Shown here one piece after another: positions 8,971-20,340 of a stretch of DNA of 64,000 bases. The notes beneath the pieces are model-generated. The model saw only the letters and a list, made by a program, of their open reading frames with translations. It was not told where the DNA came from and did not search any database. Position numbers and translations under genes: made by a program. Source of the stretch: Limnobaculum allomyrinae (GTDB lineage: Bacteria; Pseudomonadota; Gammaproteobacteria; Enterobacterales; Enterobacteriaceae). Where the stretch lies: positions 195,971 through 259,970 of the forward strand of contig NZ_JADRCR010000005.1 in NCBI RefSeq assembly GCF_016649425.1. The letters are read 5' to 3'. The number at the start of each line of letters is the position of its first letter. The stretch's first letter is position 1.

Positions 8971-10425
8971 ATGATGCAGAATGAAATCAATAACCAAGTA
9001 CATAATGAAAAAATGACCGGTTCAAAACTGGAACATAATCGCCAGCGAATTATGCAGTTATTGTCGGATCATTTGCTGGTGGCGGCAATTGATTACGGTA
9101 AACAGTCCTCCAGTTTGTCCGATCCATCACTGATGAAAGGCGTGCATGAGCTTCAACACCTGGTTAATAAGCTACATGCCGCTGACCTTGCCGATTTACT
9201 CGAATCGTTGCCAAAGAGCAAGCGTCAGGCCATTTGGTCTTTGCTGGGTGATAAAAAACGCGGTAAAACGCTGATTGAAGCATCGGATGCCGTTTGGGAT
9301 AGCCTGATTGAAGATATGAGCGATCGCCAGTTGCTGTCGGCATTGCAGCATCTGGATTTGAATGAGCAAGCCTATCTGGCTGGTCATCTTCCGCGCGATC
9401 TGGTTGAGCAATTATTGGCATCTCTGGATGCTCATTAGCGAGCAAGAATCAGTGAAGTGATTCATCTGGGCAGAGATAAAGTCGGTGCCCTGATGGATTT
9501 TGAACTGATAGCCATTCGTGATGATATTTCACTGGCAACAGTACTGCGCTTTTTGCAAAAGCGTAAAACCATCGCCGACTCTACCGATAAACTGTTTGTT
9601 ATCGATAGAGAAAATCGCCTGATGGGTGAGTTACTGATTACCGATATTTTATTACATACGCCGGAAACCAGAGTGTCCGCTCTGATGCATACTGATCCCC
9701 TTACTTTTTTGCCTGACGATAATGCTGAAGAGGCTGCCGGTGCTTTCGAACGTTATAACCTGATTAGCGCCGCCGTAGTGAATCATCAAAACAAATTAAT
9801 TGGGCGTTTAACCGTCGAAGATGTGGTTAACGTGGTGATTGAAGAAAGTGATAATGATTTGCGTCGTATGGGGGGCTTAAGTGAGAAAGAGGATATCTTT
9901 GCCCCCATTCTGACGTCGGTTCGCCAGCGTTCAGCCTGGTTAGCGATTAACCTCTGTACTGCTTTTATTGCATCACGGGTTATCGGGCTGTTTGAAGGAA
10001 CTATATCCGAGCTGGTGGCGCTGGCGACGTTAATGCCAATTGTTGCTGGTATAGGCGGTAACACGGGTAATCAGACGATTACCATGATTGTACGGGCATT
10101 GGCCTTACACCATATTCGTTCTGAAGACATGCCATTTATGCTGTTGCGTGAGCTGGGTGTGGCGGTGATTAACGGACTGGTCTGGGGCGGCGTAATGGGT
10201 GGAATTACCTGGCTGTTATACGGTAACCCGTTAATGGGGGGAGTCATGACGCTGGCGATGTTATTAAACCTGCTGCTGGCGGCGCTAATGGGAGTAACTA
10301 TTCCAATCACTATGAACCGATTGGGGAAAGATCCGGCAATTGGTTCCAGTGTGATGATTACTGCCATTACTGATACCGGTGGATTTTTTATTTTTCTTGG
10401 GCTGGCGACGCTATTTTTAGTTTGA
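8971..10425 (+). pseudogene. mgtE: Magnesium transporter MgtE interrupted by an in-frame amber codon
   Basis: One frame of 484 codons encodes MgtE, broken by TAG at 9436-9438. Before it lie 155 residues of the N-domain (helical repeats, LVNKLHAADLADLLESLP). After it come RARISEVIHLGRDKVGALMDFE, a CBS pair (about residues 165-290) and five membrane helices with the channel-lining motif VAGIGGNTGNQTITMIVRAL. No frameshift is needed to join the parts. Relatives usually have glutamine before RAR, so a single CAG-to-TAG transition explains it. It may be a null allele, a read-through gene, or a sequencing error. A restart at the GTG at 9454 would give a CBS-channel protein without the N-domain, but no good ribosome site precedes it. 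Confidence 0.75.
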
Positions 10426-10467
10426 CCACATACAGAAAGACATGACTGACATCTGCGATAAGTTGTA

Positions 10468-10517
10468 TTCCGGCCGTAAACGCAATCTGTAGATACCATA
10501 GATTTGTCTGGCCGGAA
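10468..10517. repeat. Dispersed intergenic palindrome, copy 1
   Basis: TTCCGGCC (10468-10475) and GGCCGGAA (10510-10517) are perfect inverted arms 34 bp apart. Matching elements lie at 32500-32549, 34920-34970 (inverted) and 49484-49534. This copy sits between the convergent mgtE and ulaR and lacks the longer extension seen in copies 2 and 3. Confidence 0.7.
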
Positions 10518-10528
10518 GCTATCGATTT

Positions 10529-11284
10529 TTATACCAATATGACTTGAACACCCTGAGCTTTAAGCTGCTCAATCACTTCATGGTTAGCTTCTTTACCGGT
10601 AATCACTATATCGATTTGTTCCGCCCGGCTAAACAACATTCCTGCCCGTTGGCCGACTTTGCTGCTGTCTACCAGCACCACTAATTTACCGACATAGTTC
10701 AGCATTTTTTGTTCCGCCATAGCGGTTAACATATCTGTTTTGTACAGACCTTCTGCCGTTAACCCTTTACCGCTGGTAAACATCCAGTGGCCAGCATACA
10801 GTGAAGCATCACCATCCTGAGGGGCAAGTGTAATAGCCTGACTTTTATTGTATTGGCCACCCATGATGACTACGCTATCGTGCTCTTGCTCGATCAAAAA
10901 GTTTGCCAGCGGCAGGTAATTAGTGATGATTTGTGCATCCTTACCGCAAATTTCACGCCCCAGTAAAAAGGCGGTAGAACCGCAATTAATCACCACACTC
11001 TCTCCTGGCTGAACTAAGCGGGAAGCGGCTTTGGCAATACGAACTTTTTCTTCATGGTTTTGTGCCTGATGAATATTCATTGGCGTCCAGGCCACGCGAT
11101 TTTGGCTGATAACTTCTGCGCCATTACGCACTTTCTTCAATTTGCCACCATCACCCAGTTTATTGATATCCCGGCGTGCGGTAGCTGGAGATATGCCTAA
11201 ACGTTCGATGACTTGTTCTACGGTAACAAAGCCTGACTGTTGCAGCATTTCCAGTAAAATCTGATGTCGTTGTGATTCTGTCAT
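10529..11284 (-). CDS. ulaR: Ascorbate-utilisation repressor UlaR (DeoR family)
   Basis: 251 residues, nearly the same wording as E. coli UlaR: a DeoR-type helix-turn-helix at residues 1-57 ([19 protein letters not shown]) and a C-terminal sugar-phosphate-binding domain with [18 protein letters not shown]. UlaR represses the ula regulon until L-ascorbate-6-phosphate binds. The gene lies downstream of ulaG on the same strand, the same order as in E. coli. The family target would be the TTTGATT repeats in the ulaG-ulaA promoter region. Confidence 0.96.
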   Translation of the reverse strand: MTESQRHQILLEMLQQSGFVTVEQVIERLGISPATARRDINKLGDGGKLKKVRNGAEVISQNRVAWTPMNIHQAQNHEEKVRIAKAASRLVQPGESVVINCGSTAFLLGREICGKDAQIITNYLPLANFLIEQEHDSVVIMGGQYNKSQAITLAPQDGDASLYAGHWMFTSGKGLTAEGLYKTDMLTAMAEQKMLNYVGKLVVLVDSSKVGQRAGMLFSRAEQIDIVITGKEANHEVIEQLKAQGVQVILV

Positions 11285-11361
11285 GAAAAATCCAGATAGC
11301 TGATGACGATTTGATGATTATATTTGAAAAAAATATTTTATCCTATCGCCAACAGGATGAA

Positions 11362-11380
11362 AGCCGGGCAATACCCGGCT
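11362..11380 (-). terminator. ulaG terminator hairpin
   Basis: AGCCGGG (11362-11368) pairs with CCCGGCT (11374-11380) over a 5-base loop. Read on the minus strand it is followed by TTTC, so it is a modest intrinsic terminator just past ulaG. Confidence 0.6.
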
Positions 11381-11396
11381 ACCAAAAGCAAAGCTA

Positions 11397-12461
11397 TTAC
11401 AGAAATGATTTAAAGGGCAAATCAGGCTCTATAGTAAAACAATCATCAAAGCCGCGTGGATAGTGATATTCAAAATCGTCCTTATCCTGTGGCCAGATAA
11501 ATTTGCCACCGACCTGCCAGATATAAGGTTTAAACCCATATTTCAATCGATCCTTTTTCATATCCCACAGTACGCGAATTTCCTGAGGGTCGGCCTGAAA
11601 GTTTGACCAGATATCATGATGGAAGGGGATAACCACTTTAGTGTTTAGCGATTCAGCCATGCGTAGGATATCAGCACTGGTCATTTTATCGGTTATGCCC
11701 CGAGGATTTTCACCATAAGACCCCAGAGCAACATCGATCTGATGGTCATTACCGTGTTTGGCGTAATAGTTTGAATAGTGGGAATCACCACTGTGATACA
11801 AGTTGCCTCCTGGTGTTTTAAACAGATAATTAACGGCTCGTTTATCCATACCATCGGGCAGTACGCCAGCGGCTTTTTCATCTGCCGGAAGGGTGATCAG
11901 TGCGGTTCTGTCAAACGCGTCAAGCGCATGAATCTCAGTATCTTTTATCTTTATAATATCTCCTGGTTTTACTACGATGCAGCGTTCGCGTGGTACTCCC
12001 CATCCCACCCAAATATCAACGCAGGTTTGTGGCCCGATAAATGGAACTGAGCTATCACAGTTTTGCATCACGGCGGCTGCAACGTTGACGTCAATATGGT
12101 CATTGTGGTCATGAGTAGATAAAACGGCATCAATATCACGAATAGCGAAGGGGTCGAGTACAAATGGTGTGGTACGCAGGTTTGGCTGTAGTTTTTTTAC
12201 TCCCGCCATTCGTTGCATTTGATGGCCTGTTTTCATCAGCGGGCTACTATGGTTTTGCTTGCCGGTACCGCACCAAAAATCGACGCAGACATTCGCCCCT
12301 CCCTCAGATTTCAACCAGATACCTGTACAGCCCAGCCACCACATAGCAAAGGTGCCGGGGGTGACAATCTCTTGTTCAATTTCTTCATTCAGCCAGGTTC
12401 CCCATTCCGGAAAGGTATTCAAAACCCAGGATTCACGAGTGATGCTTGCAATCTTACTCAT
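11397..12461 (-). CDS. ulaG: L-ascorbate-6-phosphate lactonase UlaG
   Basis: 354 residues, exactly the E. coli length. UlaG is a metallo-beta-lactamase-fold enzyme that opens L-ascorbate-6-phosphate to 3-keto-L-gulonate-6-phosphate in the cytoplasm. The metal-binding THDHNDHID motif and the [11 protein letters not shown] segment are intact. The ATG at 12461 ([12 protein letters not shown]) follows GGGAG and matches the known N-terminus, so the 17-codon longer reading is rejected. It is transcribed divergently from ulaABCDEF. Confidence 0.97.
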   Translation of the reverse strand: MSKIASITRESWVLNTFPEWGTWLNEEIEQEIVTPGTFAMWWLGCTGIWLKSEGGANVCVDFWCGTGKQNHSSPLMKTGHQMQRMAGVKKLQPNLRTTPFVLDPFAIRDIDAVLSTHDHNDHIDVNVAAAVMQNCDSSVPFIGPQTCVDIWVGWGVPRERCIVVKPGDIIKIKDTEIHALDAFDRTALITLPADEKAAGVLPDGMDKRAVNYLFKTPGGNLYHSGDSHYSNYYAKHGNDHQIDVALGSYGENPRGITDKMTSADILRMAESLNTKVVIPFHHDIWSNFQADPQEIRVLWDMKKDRLKYGFKPYIWQVGGKFIWPQDKDDFEYHYPRGFDDCFTIEPDLPFKSFL

Positions 12462-12506
12462 AGCGATAACTCCCAACAATGTTTGATGTACGTTGATTTC
12501 TTTTAT

Positions 12507-12791
12507 AATCAAAAATAATCACAAAAAGATTTATTAAGATTAATTGTGAGGAATTTATCATTAAATAATGAGAATGGGAACTCTGTTTTTCTATGTATTT
12601 TATCTTGGTTGAGTCTGCTTTATTTTTCGTATCTCTCTGTTTTTATAATGCGGATATGTCTATTTGATTGTTATGTAATGATAAATATTGATTTTGATAA
12701 TGTAGGTGAATGAAATGATTGCTACTTAAAACTAAGTTGCGATCTTATTCACAAATAATCAAACTCAATCTTTGTTTGATTAAATTTGATT
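12507..12791. promoter_or_regulatory. UlaR operator repeats in the ulaG-ulaA promoter region
   Basis: Five copies of TTTGATT or its complement lie in the divergent region: 12507-12513 (minus), 12663-12669, 12757-12763 (minus), 12775-12781 and 12785-12791. Several are extended as TTTGATTGTT. In E. coli UlaR binds several operators in the equivalent region and forms a loop, so this spread fits. Assignment of the motif to UlaR is inference. Confidence 0.55.
12738..12753. promoter_or_regulatory. CRP-cAMP site upstream of ulaA
   Basis: TGCGA-TCTTAT-TCACA matches the CRP consensus TGTGA-N6-TCACA at nine of ten positions. It lies about 75 bp upstream of a possible ulaA start point, with TTGATT (12786-12791) and TATAAA (12810-12815) as candidate -35 and -10. 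Ascorbate genes are catabolite-controlled in E. coli. Confidence 0.65.
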
Positions 12792-12814
12792 GTTAGAGTG
12801 TTCGGGCATTATAA

Positions 12815-14299
<1,485 letters not shown>

Positions 14300-14317
14300 C
14301 TGATAGGAGAACTCATT

Positions 14318-14623
14318 ATGACGGTACGTATTCTTGCAGTCTGTGGTTGTGGGCAGGGTAGCTCGATGATCATGAAAATGAAAGTGGATCAGTTTTTGAC
14401 GCAGCAGGGCGTAAATCATTCGGTCAATAGCTGTGCGGTCGGTGAATACAAAGCCGAGCTAGGGGGAGCCGACATTATTGTTGCTTCTACTCATGTAGCC
14501 AGTGAAATCACGGTGAGTGGTAATAAGCATGTGGTCGGCGTGCGAAATATGCTGTCAGCCGCTGATTTTGGACCAAAACTGATGGAAGTGATTCAGACCC
14601 ATTTCCCACAGGATATGAAATAG
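14318..14623 (+). CDS. ulaB: Ascorbate PTS EIIB component, UlaB
   Basis: 101 residues. The phosphorylated cysteine loop is [15 protein letters not shown] near the N-terminus, the usual EIIB P-loop. UlaB accepts phosphate from UlaC and gives it to ascorbate passing through UlaA. It follows ulaA by 18 bp with AGGAG upstream and is 9 bp ahead of ulaC. Confidence 0.96.
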   Translation: MTVRILAVCGCGQGSSMIMKMKVDQFLTQQGVNHSVNSCAVGEYKAELGGADIIVASTHVASEITVSGNKHVVGVRNMLSAADFGPKLMEVIQTHFPQDMK

Positions 14624-14632
14624 GGAGTGAAT

Positions 14633-15091
14633 ATGAAGCTGCGTGACTCTCTGGCTGAGAATAATGCTATCTGCCTGCAGGCAGAGGCGAATAACTGGAA
14701 AGAGGCGGTAAAGATTGGTGTTGATTTACTGGTGAAAGCTGACGTTGTAGAGCCTCGCTATTATCAGGCCATTCTGGATGGAGTCGAGCGTTTTGGCCCC
14801 TATTTTGTTATTGCGCCCGGTTTAGCTATGCCTCACGGGCGACCTGAGGAAGGCGTAAAAAAAACGGGTTTTGCTTTAGTAACGCTGAAAAAACCGCTGG
14901 TTTTTCATCATGAAGATAACGATCCGGTTGATATTTTGATCACCTTAGCGGCTGTTGATGCACACACCCATCAGGAAGTGGGGATCATGCAGGTGGTTAA
15001 TCTGTTTGAAGACGAGGCTAATTTTGAACATTTACGGGCTTGCCGAACTTCTGAAGAGGTACTGGCGTTGATAGACAGAGTCAATGCTTAG
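14633..15091 (+). CDS. ulaC: Ascorbate PTS EIIA component, UlaC
   Basis: 152 residues beginning [11 protein letters not shown], the same start as E. coli UlaC. The active histidine lies in [12 protein letters not shown], and [20 protein letters not shown] is typical of the mannitol/fructose-type EIIA fold. It receives phosphate from HPr. I take the ATG at 14633, five bases after GGAG, rather than the GTG two codons earlier. Confidence 0.96.
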   Translation: MKLRDSLAENNAICLQAEANNWKEAVKIGVDLLVKADVVEPRYYQAILDGVERFGPYFVIAPGLAMPHGRPEEGVKKTGFALVTLKKPLVFHHEDNDPVDILITLAAVDAHTHQEVGIMQVVNLFEDEANFEHLRACRTSEEVLALIDRVNA

Positions 15092-15139
15092 GTTCACCGT
15101 AGTAATGATATTAAATTCATTGATTTAAAAGGAAAAAAT

Positions 15140-15796
15140 ATGACTCATCCTTTACCTATGCTACAGGTCGCGTTAGATAACCAGACATTAGATCATGCCT
15201 ACCAGACAACCCGCCTGATTGCTGAAGAGGTCGATATTATCGAGGTGGGAACCATTCTGTGTGTAGGCGAGGGGGTACGTGCGGTACGCGATCTTAAAGC
15301 GCTCTACCCTCATAAAATTGTTTTAGCTGATGCCAAAATTGCTGATGCCGGCAAAATCCTCTCTCGTATGTGTTTTGAAGCTAATGCTGATTGGGTAACG
15401 GTCATTTGTTGTGCGGATATTAATACGGCTAAAGGCGCGTTGGAAGTTGCAAAAGAGTTCAATGGCGATGTTCAGATTGAATTAACCGGATATTGGACTT
15501 GGGAGCAGGCACAGGAGTGGCATCAGGCAGGGATTCAGCAAGTGGTATACCACCGTAGTCGTGATGCTCAGGCCGCTGGTGTAGCCTGGGGGCAGGCAGA
15601 TATTCAGGCTGTTAAACGGTTATCAGATATGGGTTTTAAAGTGACGGTGACGGGAGGTCTGGCACTGGAAGATTTACCTCTGTTTAAAGGAATACCAATT
15701 CATGTCTTTATTGCCGGTCGTAGCATTCGTGATGCCGCCGATCCGGTAGAGGCTGCCCGTCAGTTTAAATGTTCCATTGCCCGGATTTGGGGTTAG
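15140..15796 (+). CDS. ulaD: 3-keto-L-gulonate-6-phosphate decarboxylase UlaD
   Basis: 218 residues of the orotidine-phosphate decarboxylase superfamily. The magnesium-binding D-x-K-x2-D is seen in [10 protein letters not shown]. It decarboxylates 3-keto-L-gulonate-6-phosphate to L-xylulose-5-phosphate. AAAAGGAAAA precedes the ATG by a proper distance, and it leads into ulaE after 9 bp. Confidence 0.96.
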   Translation: MTHPLPMLQVALDNQTLDHAYQTTRLIAEEVDIIEVGTILCVGEGVRAVRDLKALYPHKIVLADAKIADAGKILSRMCFEANADWVTVICCADINTAKGALEVAKEFNGDVQIELTGYWTWEQAQEWHQAGIQQVVYHRSRDAQAAGVAWGQADIQAVKRLSDMGFKVTVTGGLALEDLPLFKGIPIHVFIAGRSIRDAADPVEAARQFKCSIARIWG

Positions 15797-15805
15797 GGAA
15801 ACGCT

Positions 15806-16666
15806 ATGCTGCAAAAAGCCGTGCCTTTAGGCATTTATGAAAAAGCATTACCCGCAGGTGAGGATTGGCTAAGCCGCCTTCAGTTAGCGGCAGAGCTGGA
15901 GTTCGACTTTGTTGAAATGTCGGTAGATGAAAGTGATATTCGACTGGCTCGGCTTGACTGGAGCTGTGAGCAGCGTTTGTCGTTAGTTAGTGCCATAGCC
16001 ATGACGGGAATACGCGTTCCCTCTATGTGTTTAAGTGCGCACCGTCGTTTTCCTCTTGGTTCTGAAGACGATGCTACACGTAATCAAGGATTAGAAATCA
16101 TGCGTAAAGCCATACGGCTGGCGCAGGATGTCGGTATTCGAGTGATTCAACTGGCTGGTTATGATGTTTATTATCAACAAGCCAATGATGAAACTCGTGA
16201 GCGCTTTCGGGATGGTTTGAAGCTGGCTGTTGATATGGCCAGTCGTGCTCAGGTGACACTGGCGATGGAGATTATGGATTATCCCTTGATGAACTCCATC
16301 AGCAAAGCGATGGGATATGCCCATTATTTGAATAATCCATGGTTTCAGCTCTATCCGGATATTGGCAATCTATCTGCCTGGGACAATGATGTACAAATGG
16401 AATTGAAAGCAGGGAGTGGCCATATTGTTGCGGTACATATTAAGGACACATTACCCGGGGTGTTTAAAAATGTTCCTTTTGGTACCGGCGTTGTTGATTT
16501 TGAGCGTTGTTTTCGGACGTTAAAGGAGAGTGGCTACAGCGGGCCATACTTAATAGAAATGTGGAGTGAGGCTGCGGCGGATCCTGTGAAAGAGGTGAAA
16601 GCTGCTCGAGATTGGGTTAAACAGCGTATGTTAAATGCTGGTTTACTGATGGAGGCGGTGGCCTGA
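15806..16666 (+). CDS. ulaE: L-xylulose-5-phosphate 3-epimerase UlaE
   Basis: 286 residues of the xylose-isomerase-like TIM-barrel family. Landmarks are the start [27 protein letters not shown] and the metal-site region [13 protein letters not shown] and [10 protein letters not shown]. It converts L-xylulose-5-phosphate to L-ribulose-5-phosphate. The TGA overlaps the ulaF ATG by one base, so the two are probably translationally coupled. Confidence 0.96.
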   Translation: MLQKAVPLGIYEKALPAGEDWLSRLQLAAELEFDFVEMSVDESDIRLARLDWSCEQRLSLVSAIAMTGIRVPSMCLSAHRRFPLGSEDDATRNQGLEIMRKAIRLAQDVGIRVIQLAGYDVYYQQANDETRERFRDGLKLAVDMASRAQVTLAMEIMDYPLMNSISKAMGYAHYLNNPWFQLYPDIGNLSAWDNDVQMELKAGSGHIVAVHIKDTLPGVFKNVPFGTGVVDFERCFRTLKESGYSGPYLIEMWSEAAADPVKEVKAARDWVKQRMLNAGLLMEAVA

Positions 16667-17352
16667 TGAAACAGCTAAAACAGCAAGTGTATGAAGCAAA
16701 TATGGATCTGCCGCGTTATGGTCTGGTGACCTTTACCTGGGGAAATGTCAGTGCTATCGATCGTGAGCAGCAGTTGATGGTTATTAAGCCCAGTGGTGTA
16801 GCCTATCAAGATATGAAAGTTGAGGATATGGTGACGGTTAATTTCCATGGGGAGGTTGTAGAAGGACACTATAAGCCCTCTTCTGATACGTCTACGCACC
16901 TTGAACTTTACCGTCGTTACCAACAACTTGGGGGCATTGTTCATACTCATTCTACTTATGCAACGGCTTGGGCACAGGCGGGAATGGCTATACCTGCCTT
17001 GGGTACAACACACGCGGACTATTTTTCCGGTGACATTCCATGTACTCGGGCACTCACCGCCGATGAAGTAAATAGCGAGTACGAGCTTAATACGGGAAAA
17101 GTTATTATTGAAACGGTAGAGGAATCTAATCCTTTATATACGCCGGGTATTGTTGTTTATCAGCATGGTCCCTTTAGCTGGGGGAAAAATGCTGATGAGG
17201 CCGTTCATAATGCGGTGGTTATGGAAGAAGTGGCAAAAATGGCCTGGATAGCCTGCAGTATTAATCCTCATCTACGACCAGTAGATAACTATTTATTAAA
17301 TAAACATTTCCTGAGAAAACATGGCCCGGATGCTTACTATGGTCAGTCATAG
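16666..17352 (+). CDS. ulaF: L-ribulose-5-phosphate 4-epimerase UlaF
   Basis: 228 residues of the class II aldolase/epimerase family. The zinc ligands lie in [13 protein letters not shown], and [13 protein letters not shown] and [14 protein letters not shown] are typical of AraD/UlaF/SgbE. It yields D-xylulose-5-phosphate, which enters the pentose phosphate pathway. It closes the ula operon and is followed by a strong terminator. Confidence 0.95.
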   Translation: MKQLKQQVYEANMDLPRYGLVTFTWGNVSAIDREQQLMVIKPSGVAYQDMKVEDMVTVNFHGEVVEGHYKPSSDTSTHLELYRRYQQLGGIVHTHSTYATAWAQAGMAIPALGTTHADYFSGDIPCTRALTADEVNSEYELNTGKVIIETVEESNPLYTPGIVVYQHGPFSWGKNADEAVHNAVVMEEVAKMAWIACSINPHLRPVDNYLLNKHFLRKHGPDAYYGQS

Positions 17353-17388
17353 CAGGCTATCTGTTTTTTAATGTGTGAAATAACATTT

Positions 17389-17446
17389 CTGACCGATTTA
17401 ATTGGAGATTTTAATAAATTACGCCATTAAATCGGTCAGTTTTTTT
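17389..17446 (+). terminator. ula operon terminator
   Basis: A perfect 14-bp stem, CTGACCGATTTAAT (17389-17402) and ATTAAATCGGTCAG (17426-17439), is followed by seven Ts. The loop is 23 bases, rather long, but the T-run is good. Confidence 0.85.
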
Positions 17447-17754
17447 AAGCAATACTGTTTTGAGTAATTTGTTTCGCTGATCTTATCTCCCAAATTATTA
17501 TCAAGATGGTACCAATATTTATATCTCAGCTTGTTTGCTGCGATATATATCTAAAAAGACAATGTAAGTTACATCATCAGATCTTTTTTTAATCAGAGTG
17601 CATTCCATTCATATTATCTTTTTCTTCTTATTTATCAGTACATTCAATTAGATTGCATTGCGCTGTAGCGATAGTGTTTAATTTTATTACACATCGATAC
17701 ACACAGTTATTGCGCTGGTGTGTATTAGTGTGTATATTGAAATGGAAGTGATAA
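17447..17754. other. AT-rich region between ula operon and hicAB
   Basis: About 300 bp without a gene. The left two thirds show nothing recognisable. The last 70 bp carry the hicAB operator array described separately. Confidence 0.5.
17687..17735. promoter_or_regulatory. hicAB operator array of four phased octamers
   Basis: Two near-copies of one octamer, TTACACAT (17687-17694) and ATACACAC (17697-17704), face two perfect copies of its complement, GTGTGTAT (17718-17725 and 17728-17735). Within each pair the spacing is exactly 10 bp, one helical turn. This is the form expected for cooperative binding of a ribbon-helix-helix antitoxin such as HicB. The array ends about 20 bp before the hicA start. 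Confidence 0.65.
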
Positions 17755-17937
17755 ATGAAATCATCGGATTTGATTAAAGATCTTCGGGCTGCCGGGTGTG
17801 AATGGCGGCGGCATAATGGAGGAAGTCATCAGATATGGTGGTCTCCAATCACAAAAAAGACATTTCCAGTACCTCATCCTAAAAAGAATTTGCCTGAGGG
17901 AACGATTCGATCGATCAGAAGAGCGGCTGGAATTTAG
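17755..17937 (+). CDS. hicA: HicA-family mRNA interferase toxin
   Basis: 60 residues with the double-stranded-RNA-binding-like HicA fold: KSSDLIKDLRAAGCEW, then the catalytic histidine in GGSHQIWW and VPHPKKNLPEGTIRSI. HicA cuts mRNA and halts growth unless HicB binds it. GGAAG lies upstream of the ATG. The toxin comes before the antitoxin, the usual hicAB order, 18 bp apart. Confidence 0.93.
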   Translation: MKSSDLIKDLRAAGCEWRRHNGGSHQIWWSPITKKTFPVPHPKKNLPEGTIRSIRRAAGI

Positions 17938-17955
17938 GTTTTATCAGGGGGCTAT

Positions 17956-18396
17956 ATGTTATTTTCTATTGCTGTTGAAGTACCACAGGATGAACAGACG
18001 GCTTATGGGCTGACGGTGCCTGCATTATGTAATGAAGACTATGGATGTTTTTCAGCGGCAGACCAGATAGAAGATGTTGCCGGAATGGCTCGGGAAGCCA
18101 TCTTACTAACCATCACAGATATGATTGAATCAGGAAATTATGCTCTGGAGCAAATTAACGATCGTGGCCCATTAGTTTATCAGAATACACACCCTGAATT
18201 TGATGGGCAACAATGGTTCGTGATTGAAGTTGATTTATCTGAGCTAGAGGGAAAGCCACAGCGGATTAATATTTCTCTACCTGATGTGTTAATTCGTCGA
18301 ATTGATTCGCGCGTTAAAACTCAGGAAGATTACCGCGATCGCAGCCATTTTCTGGCCGTTGCGGCAAAAAATGAATTATTAAGGATGGAAGGATAA
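17956..18396 (+). CDS. hicB: HicB-family antitoxin
   Basis: 146 residues. The N-terminal part (about 1-85) has the degraded RNase-H-like HicB fold that caps HicA. The C-terminal part (INISLPDVLIRRIDSRVKT and following) looks like a ribbon-helix-helix DNA-binding domain. It would neutralise HicA and repress the promoter through the phased octamers upstream. CAGGGGG provides the ribosome site. Confidence 0.92.
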   Translation: MLFSIAVEVPQDEQTAYGLTVPALCNEDYGCFSAADQIEDVAGMAREAILLTITDMIESGNYALEQINDRGPLVYQNTHPEFDGQQWFVIEVDLSELEGKPQRINISLPDVLIRRIDSRVKTQEDYRDRSHFLAVAAKNELLRMEG

Positions 18397-18435
18397 TCCT
18401 CCCCGGATTACCGGGAAGGAGGCTAACCGATGAGC

Positions 18436-19365
18436 TTAAACAGCGGAACGCTGTAACTCATAAGACTTCAGGTGAGTGTAAGCTGCTCGTAGCCGTATCA
18501 GGCTATCAGGGTCAATACCGGATTGCTCGGCGCGGAACAGCAGATCGCCAACAATATGGTCAGCTTCAATACGTGAGCCATTTTGCAAATCACGATACAT
18601 TGATGCGGTTAATTTAGACCCTGGTTCGGTTAACATCTGATGTGCGCGTTCTACACCAGGAGCATAGCCAGCTTTCAGCGCTATGCTTCTTATCTCTTCA
18701 ATCAACATCAAGATAAATGTTTTACCATCGGGCGAAGCAATAATATCGCCAATGGGTGCCCGCATCAGACAGGTACTGGATGCCAGAGAGGCAAGGAACA
18801 GCCACTTTTCCCACATTGCCAGTAAAATATTATCGCTATGCTCAGACTGAAAATCTGTCTGTTTAAAAATGTCAGCGATGTGGTTGGTTCTGTCACTTTT
18901 GGCTCCGTTCAATTCACCAAAAATGATGTTATGGGTCGGTGTCATGCGATAAATAGTGCCATCAGCTTCTACCGTAGAAACAATGTTACATAATCCACCC
19001 AGTACTTTTTGACTGCCAAAAGCTTGCTCTAACACCTGGATGTGACGCATACCATTGAGCAACGGCAGGATAGCTGTGTTTGGGCCGACGGCCGGGGAGA
19101 ATGAATCAATAGCATTCTCCAGATCGTAAGCTTTACAACTAAGCAGTATCAGATCGTAAGGATGATCAATTTCCTCAGTGGTCACCAGAGGAGGAGAAGG
19201 GAGTGAAATTAGCTGATTCCCCGGATTCTTAATGACCAAGCCATTTTGTTTTAACTTCTGTGCTCGTGCAGGGCGAACCAAAAAAGTTACATCCTGTCCT
19301 GATTCGAGCAGTTTGCCACCAAAGTACCCACCAACAGCACCGGCCCCTACGATAAGAATTCGCAT
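18436..19365 (-). CDS. Ketopantoate reductase (PanE/ApbA) family protein
   Basis: 309 residues. The N-terminal Rossmann motif GAGAVGGYFGGKL binds NADP, and a C-terminal helical domain has the MWEKWLFLASLASSTCL segment holding the family's catalytic lysine. PanE reduces 2-dehydropantoate to pantoate in coenzyme A synthesis. The family also has paralogues acting on other 2-keto acids, and this sequence differs noticeably from E. coli PanE, so I give no symbol. It is a single-gene unit, convergent with hicB. Confidence 0.85.
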   Translation of the reverse strand: MRILIVGAGAVGGYFGGKLLESGQDVTFLVRPARAQKLKQNGLVIKNPGNQLISLPSPPLVTTEEIDHPYDLILLSCKAYDLENAIDSFSPAVGPNTAILPLLNGMRHIQVLEQAFGSQKVLGGLCNIVSTVEADGTIYRMTPTHNIIFGELNGAKSDRTNHIADIFKQTDFQSEHSDNILLAMWEKWLFLASLASSTCLMRAPIGDIIASPDGKTFILMLIEEIRSIALKAGYAPGVERAHQMLTEPGSKLTASMYRDLQNGSRIEADHIVGDLLFRAEQSGIDPDSLIRLRAAYTHLKSYELQRSAV

Positions 19366-19557
19366 ATAACATCCTCAGTTTGATAGACGATTAACCATGT
19401 TTTGAAATGAGAATTGAGTGTCAGGTATTCAGGATAGATCGAAAAACCATTTCGTGACATACCTTCCATAAGATATCCGAACGAATAAATAATGAATTCT
19501 GGTCAAACAGTTAACGCTTAATAATTCACTAAGGATTGCCCTCTACACTTTGTCGCT

Positions 19558-20325
19558 ATGTTGGTAAAGATCGCTTTGGATGTTCAACAGGGTAATTTAA
19601 TGGCCGGCAACAAGCAGACTCAGGTCACCGGTAAGGGTATTCAGGTTTTATCCTCTTCCTTTTATAGGCGTCAGATTTTATTTCTGTTAGCCGCGGCCAT
19701 GCTTTTTTTGGGGCTGTCCTGGCATGATCGACTCGACTTTTGGATCACTACTCAGTGGTATCAGATTGAAACGCACTCTTTTCCCCTGAAAGATAACGTC
19801 TGGCTGGAGCTGATTAATCACAAACTGCTTAAGTTTTCGATTATTACATCTGCCGTTATCGCTCTGTTCTGCGGGATATACCGTAAAAATCCTCGTTTGG
19901 TCGCGGCAATGGTATTGCTTGGTATTGGTACAGCAGTGGTTGGCGCTTTAAAAGCATCCAGTATTCATTCATGCCCCTGGAGTCTGAGTGAGTTTGGTGG
20001 TCAGGCTGATTACCTTCATCTGTTTGAATCAGTTCCTGTCGGCGTAAACCCCGGGCCGGGAAAATGTTTTCCCGGGGGGCATTCATCTTGTGGATTTGCT
20101 GTGATGGCGCTGTTCTTTTTGTTTTATCCGGAACGCCCTAAATTGGCCTGGAGTTGCTGGTTGCTGGGGATTTCTCTTGGGATGGTAATGGGATATGGGC
20201 AAGTTATGAGGGGGGCTCATTTTCTTTCTCATAATCTTTGGGCCGGTTGGTGGGTGTGGTTAAGCCAGCTAGGAGGCTATTGGTTGTTGGGACGAATTAT
20301 CGTATGGCGCAGACAACGTTATTAA
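19558..20325 (+). CDS. PAP2-family membrane phosphatase
   Basis: 255 residues (or 241 from the ATG at 19600) with five to six membrane helices. The three phosphatase motifs are recognisable: KASSIHSCPW, PGGHSSCGFA and the catalytic RGAHFLSHNLWAG. This long form resembles lipid A or lipid-phosphate phosphatases of the PAP2 superfamily more than short undecaprenyl-diphosphatases. It is 15 bp ahead of ybjG and likely in one operon, suggesting a role in envelope lipid phosphate turnover. The exact substrate is not known. Confidence 0.85.
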   Translation: MLVKIALDVQQGNLMAGNKQTQVTGKGIQVLSSSFYRRQILFLLAAAMLFLGLSWHDRLDFWITTQWYQIETHSFPLKDNVWLELINHKLLKFSIITSAVIALFCGIYRKNPRLVAAMVLLGIGTAVVGALKASSIHSCPWSLSEFGGQADYLHLFESVPVGVNPGPGKCFPGGHSSCGFAVMALFFLFYPERPKLAWSCWLLGISLGMVMGYGQVMRGAHFLSHNLWAGWWVWLSQLGGYWLLGRIIVWRRQRY

Positions 20326-20340
20326 TAGAGAGAATATTCT

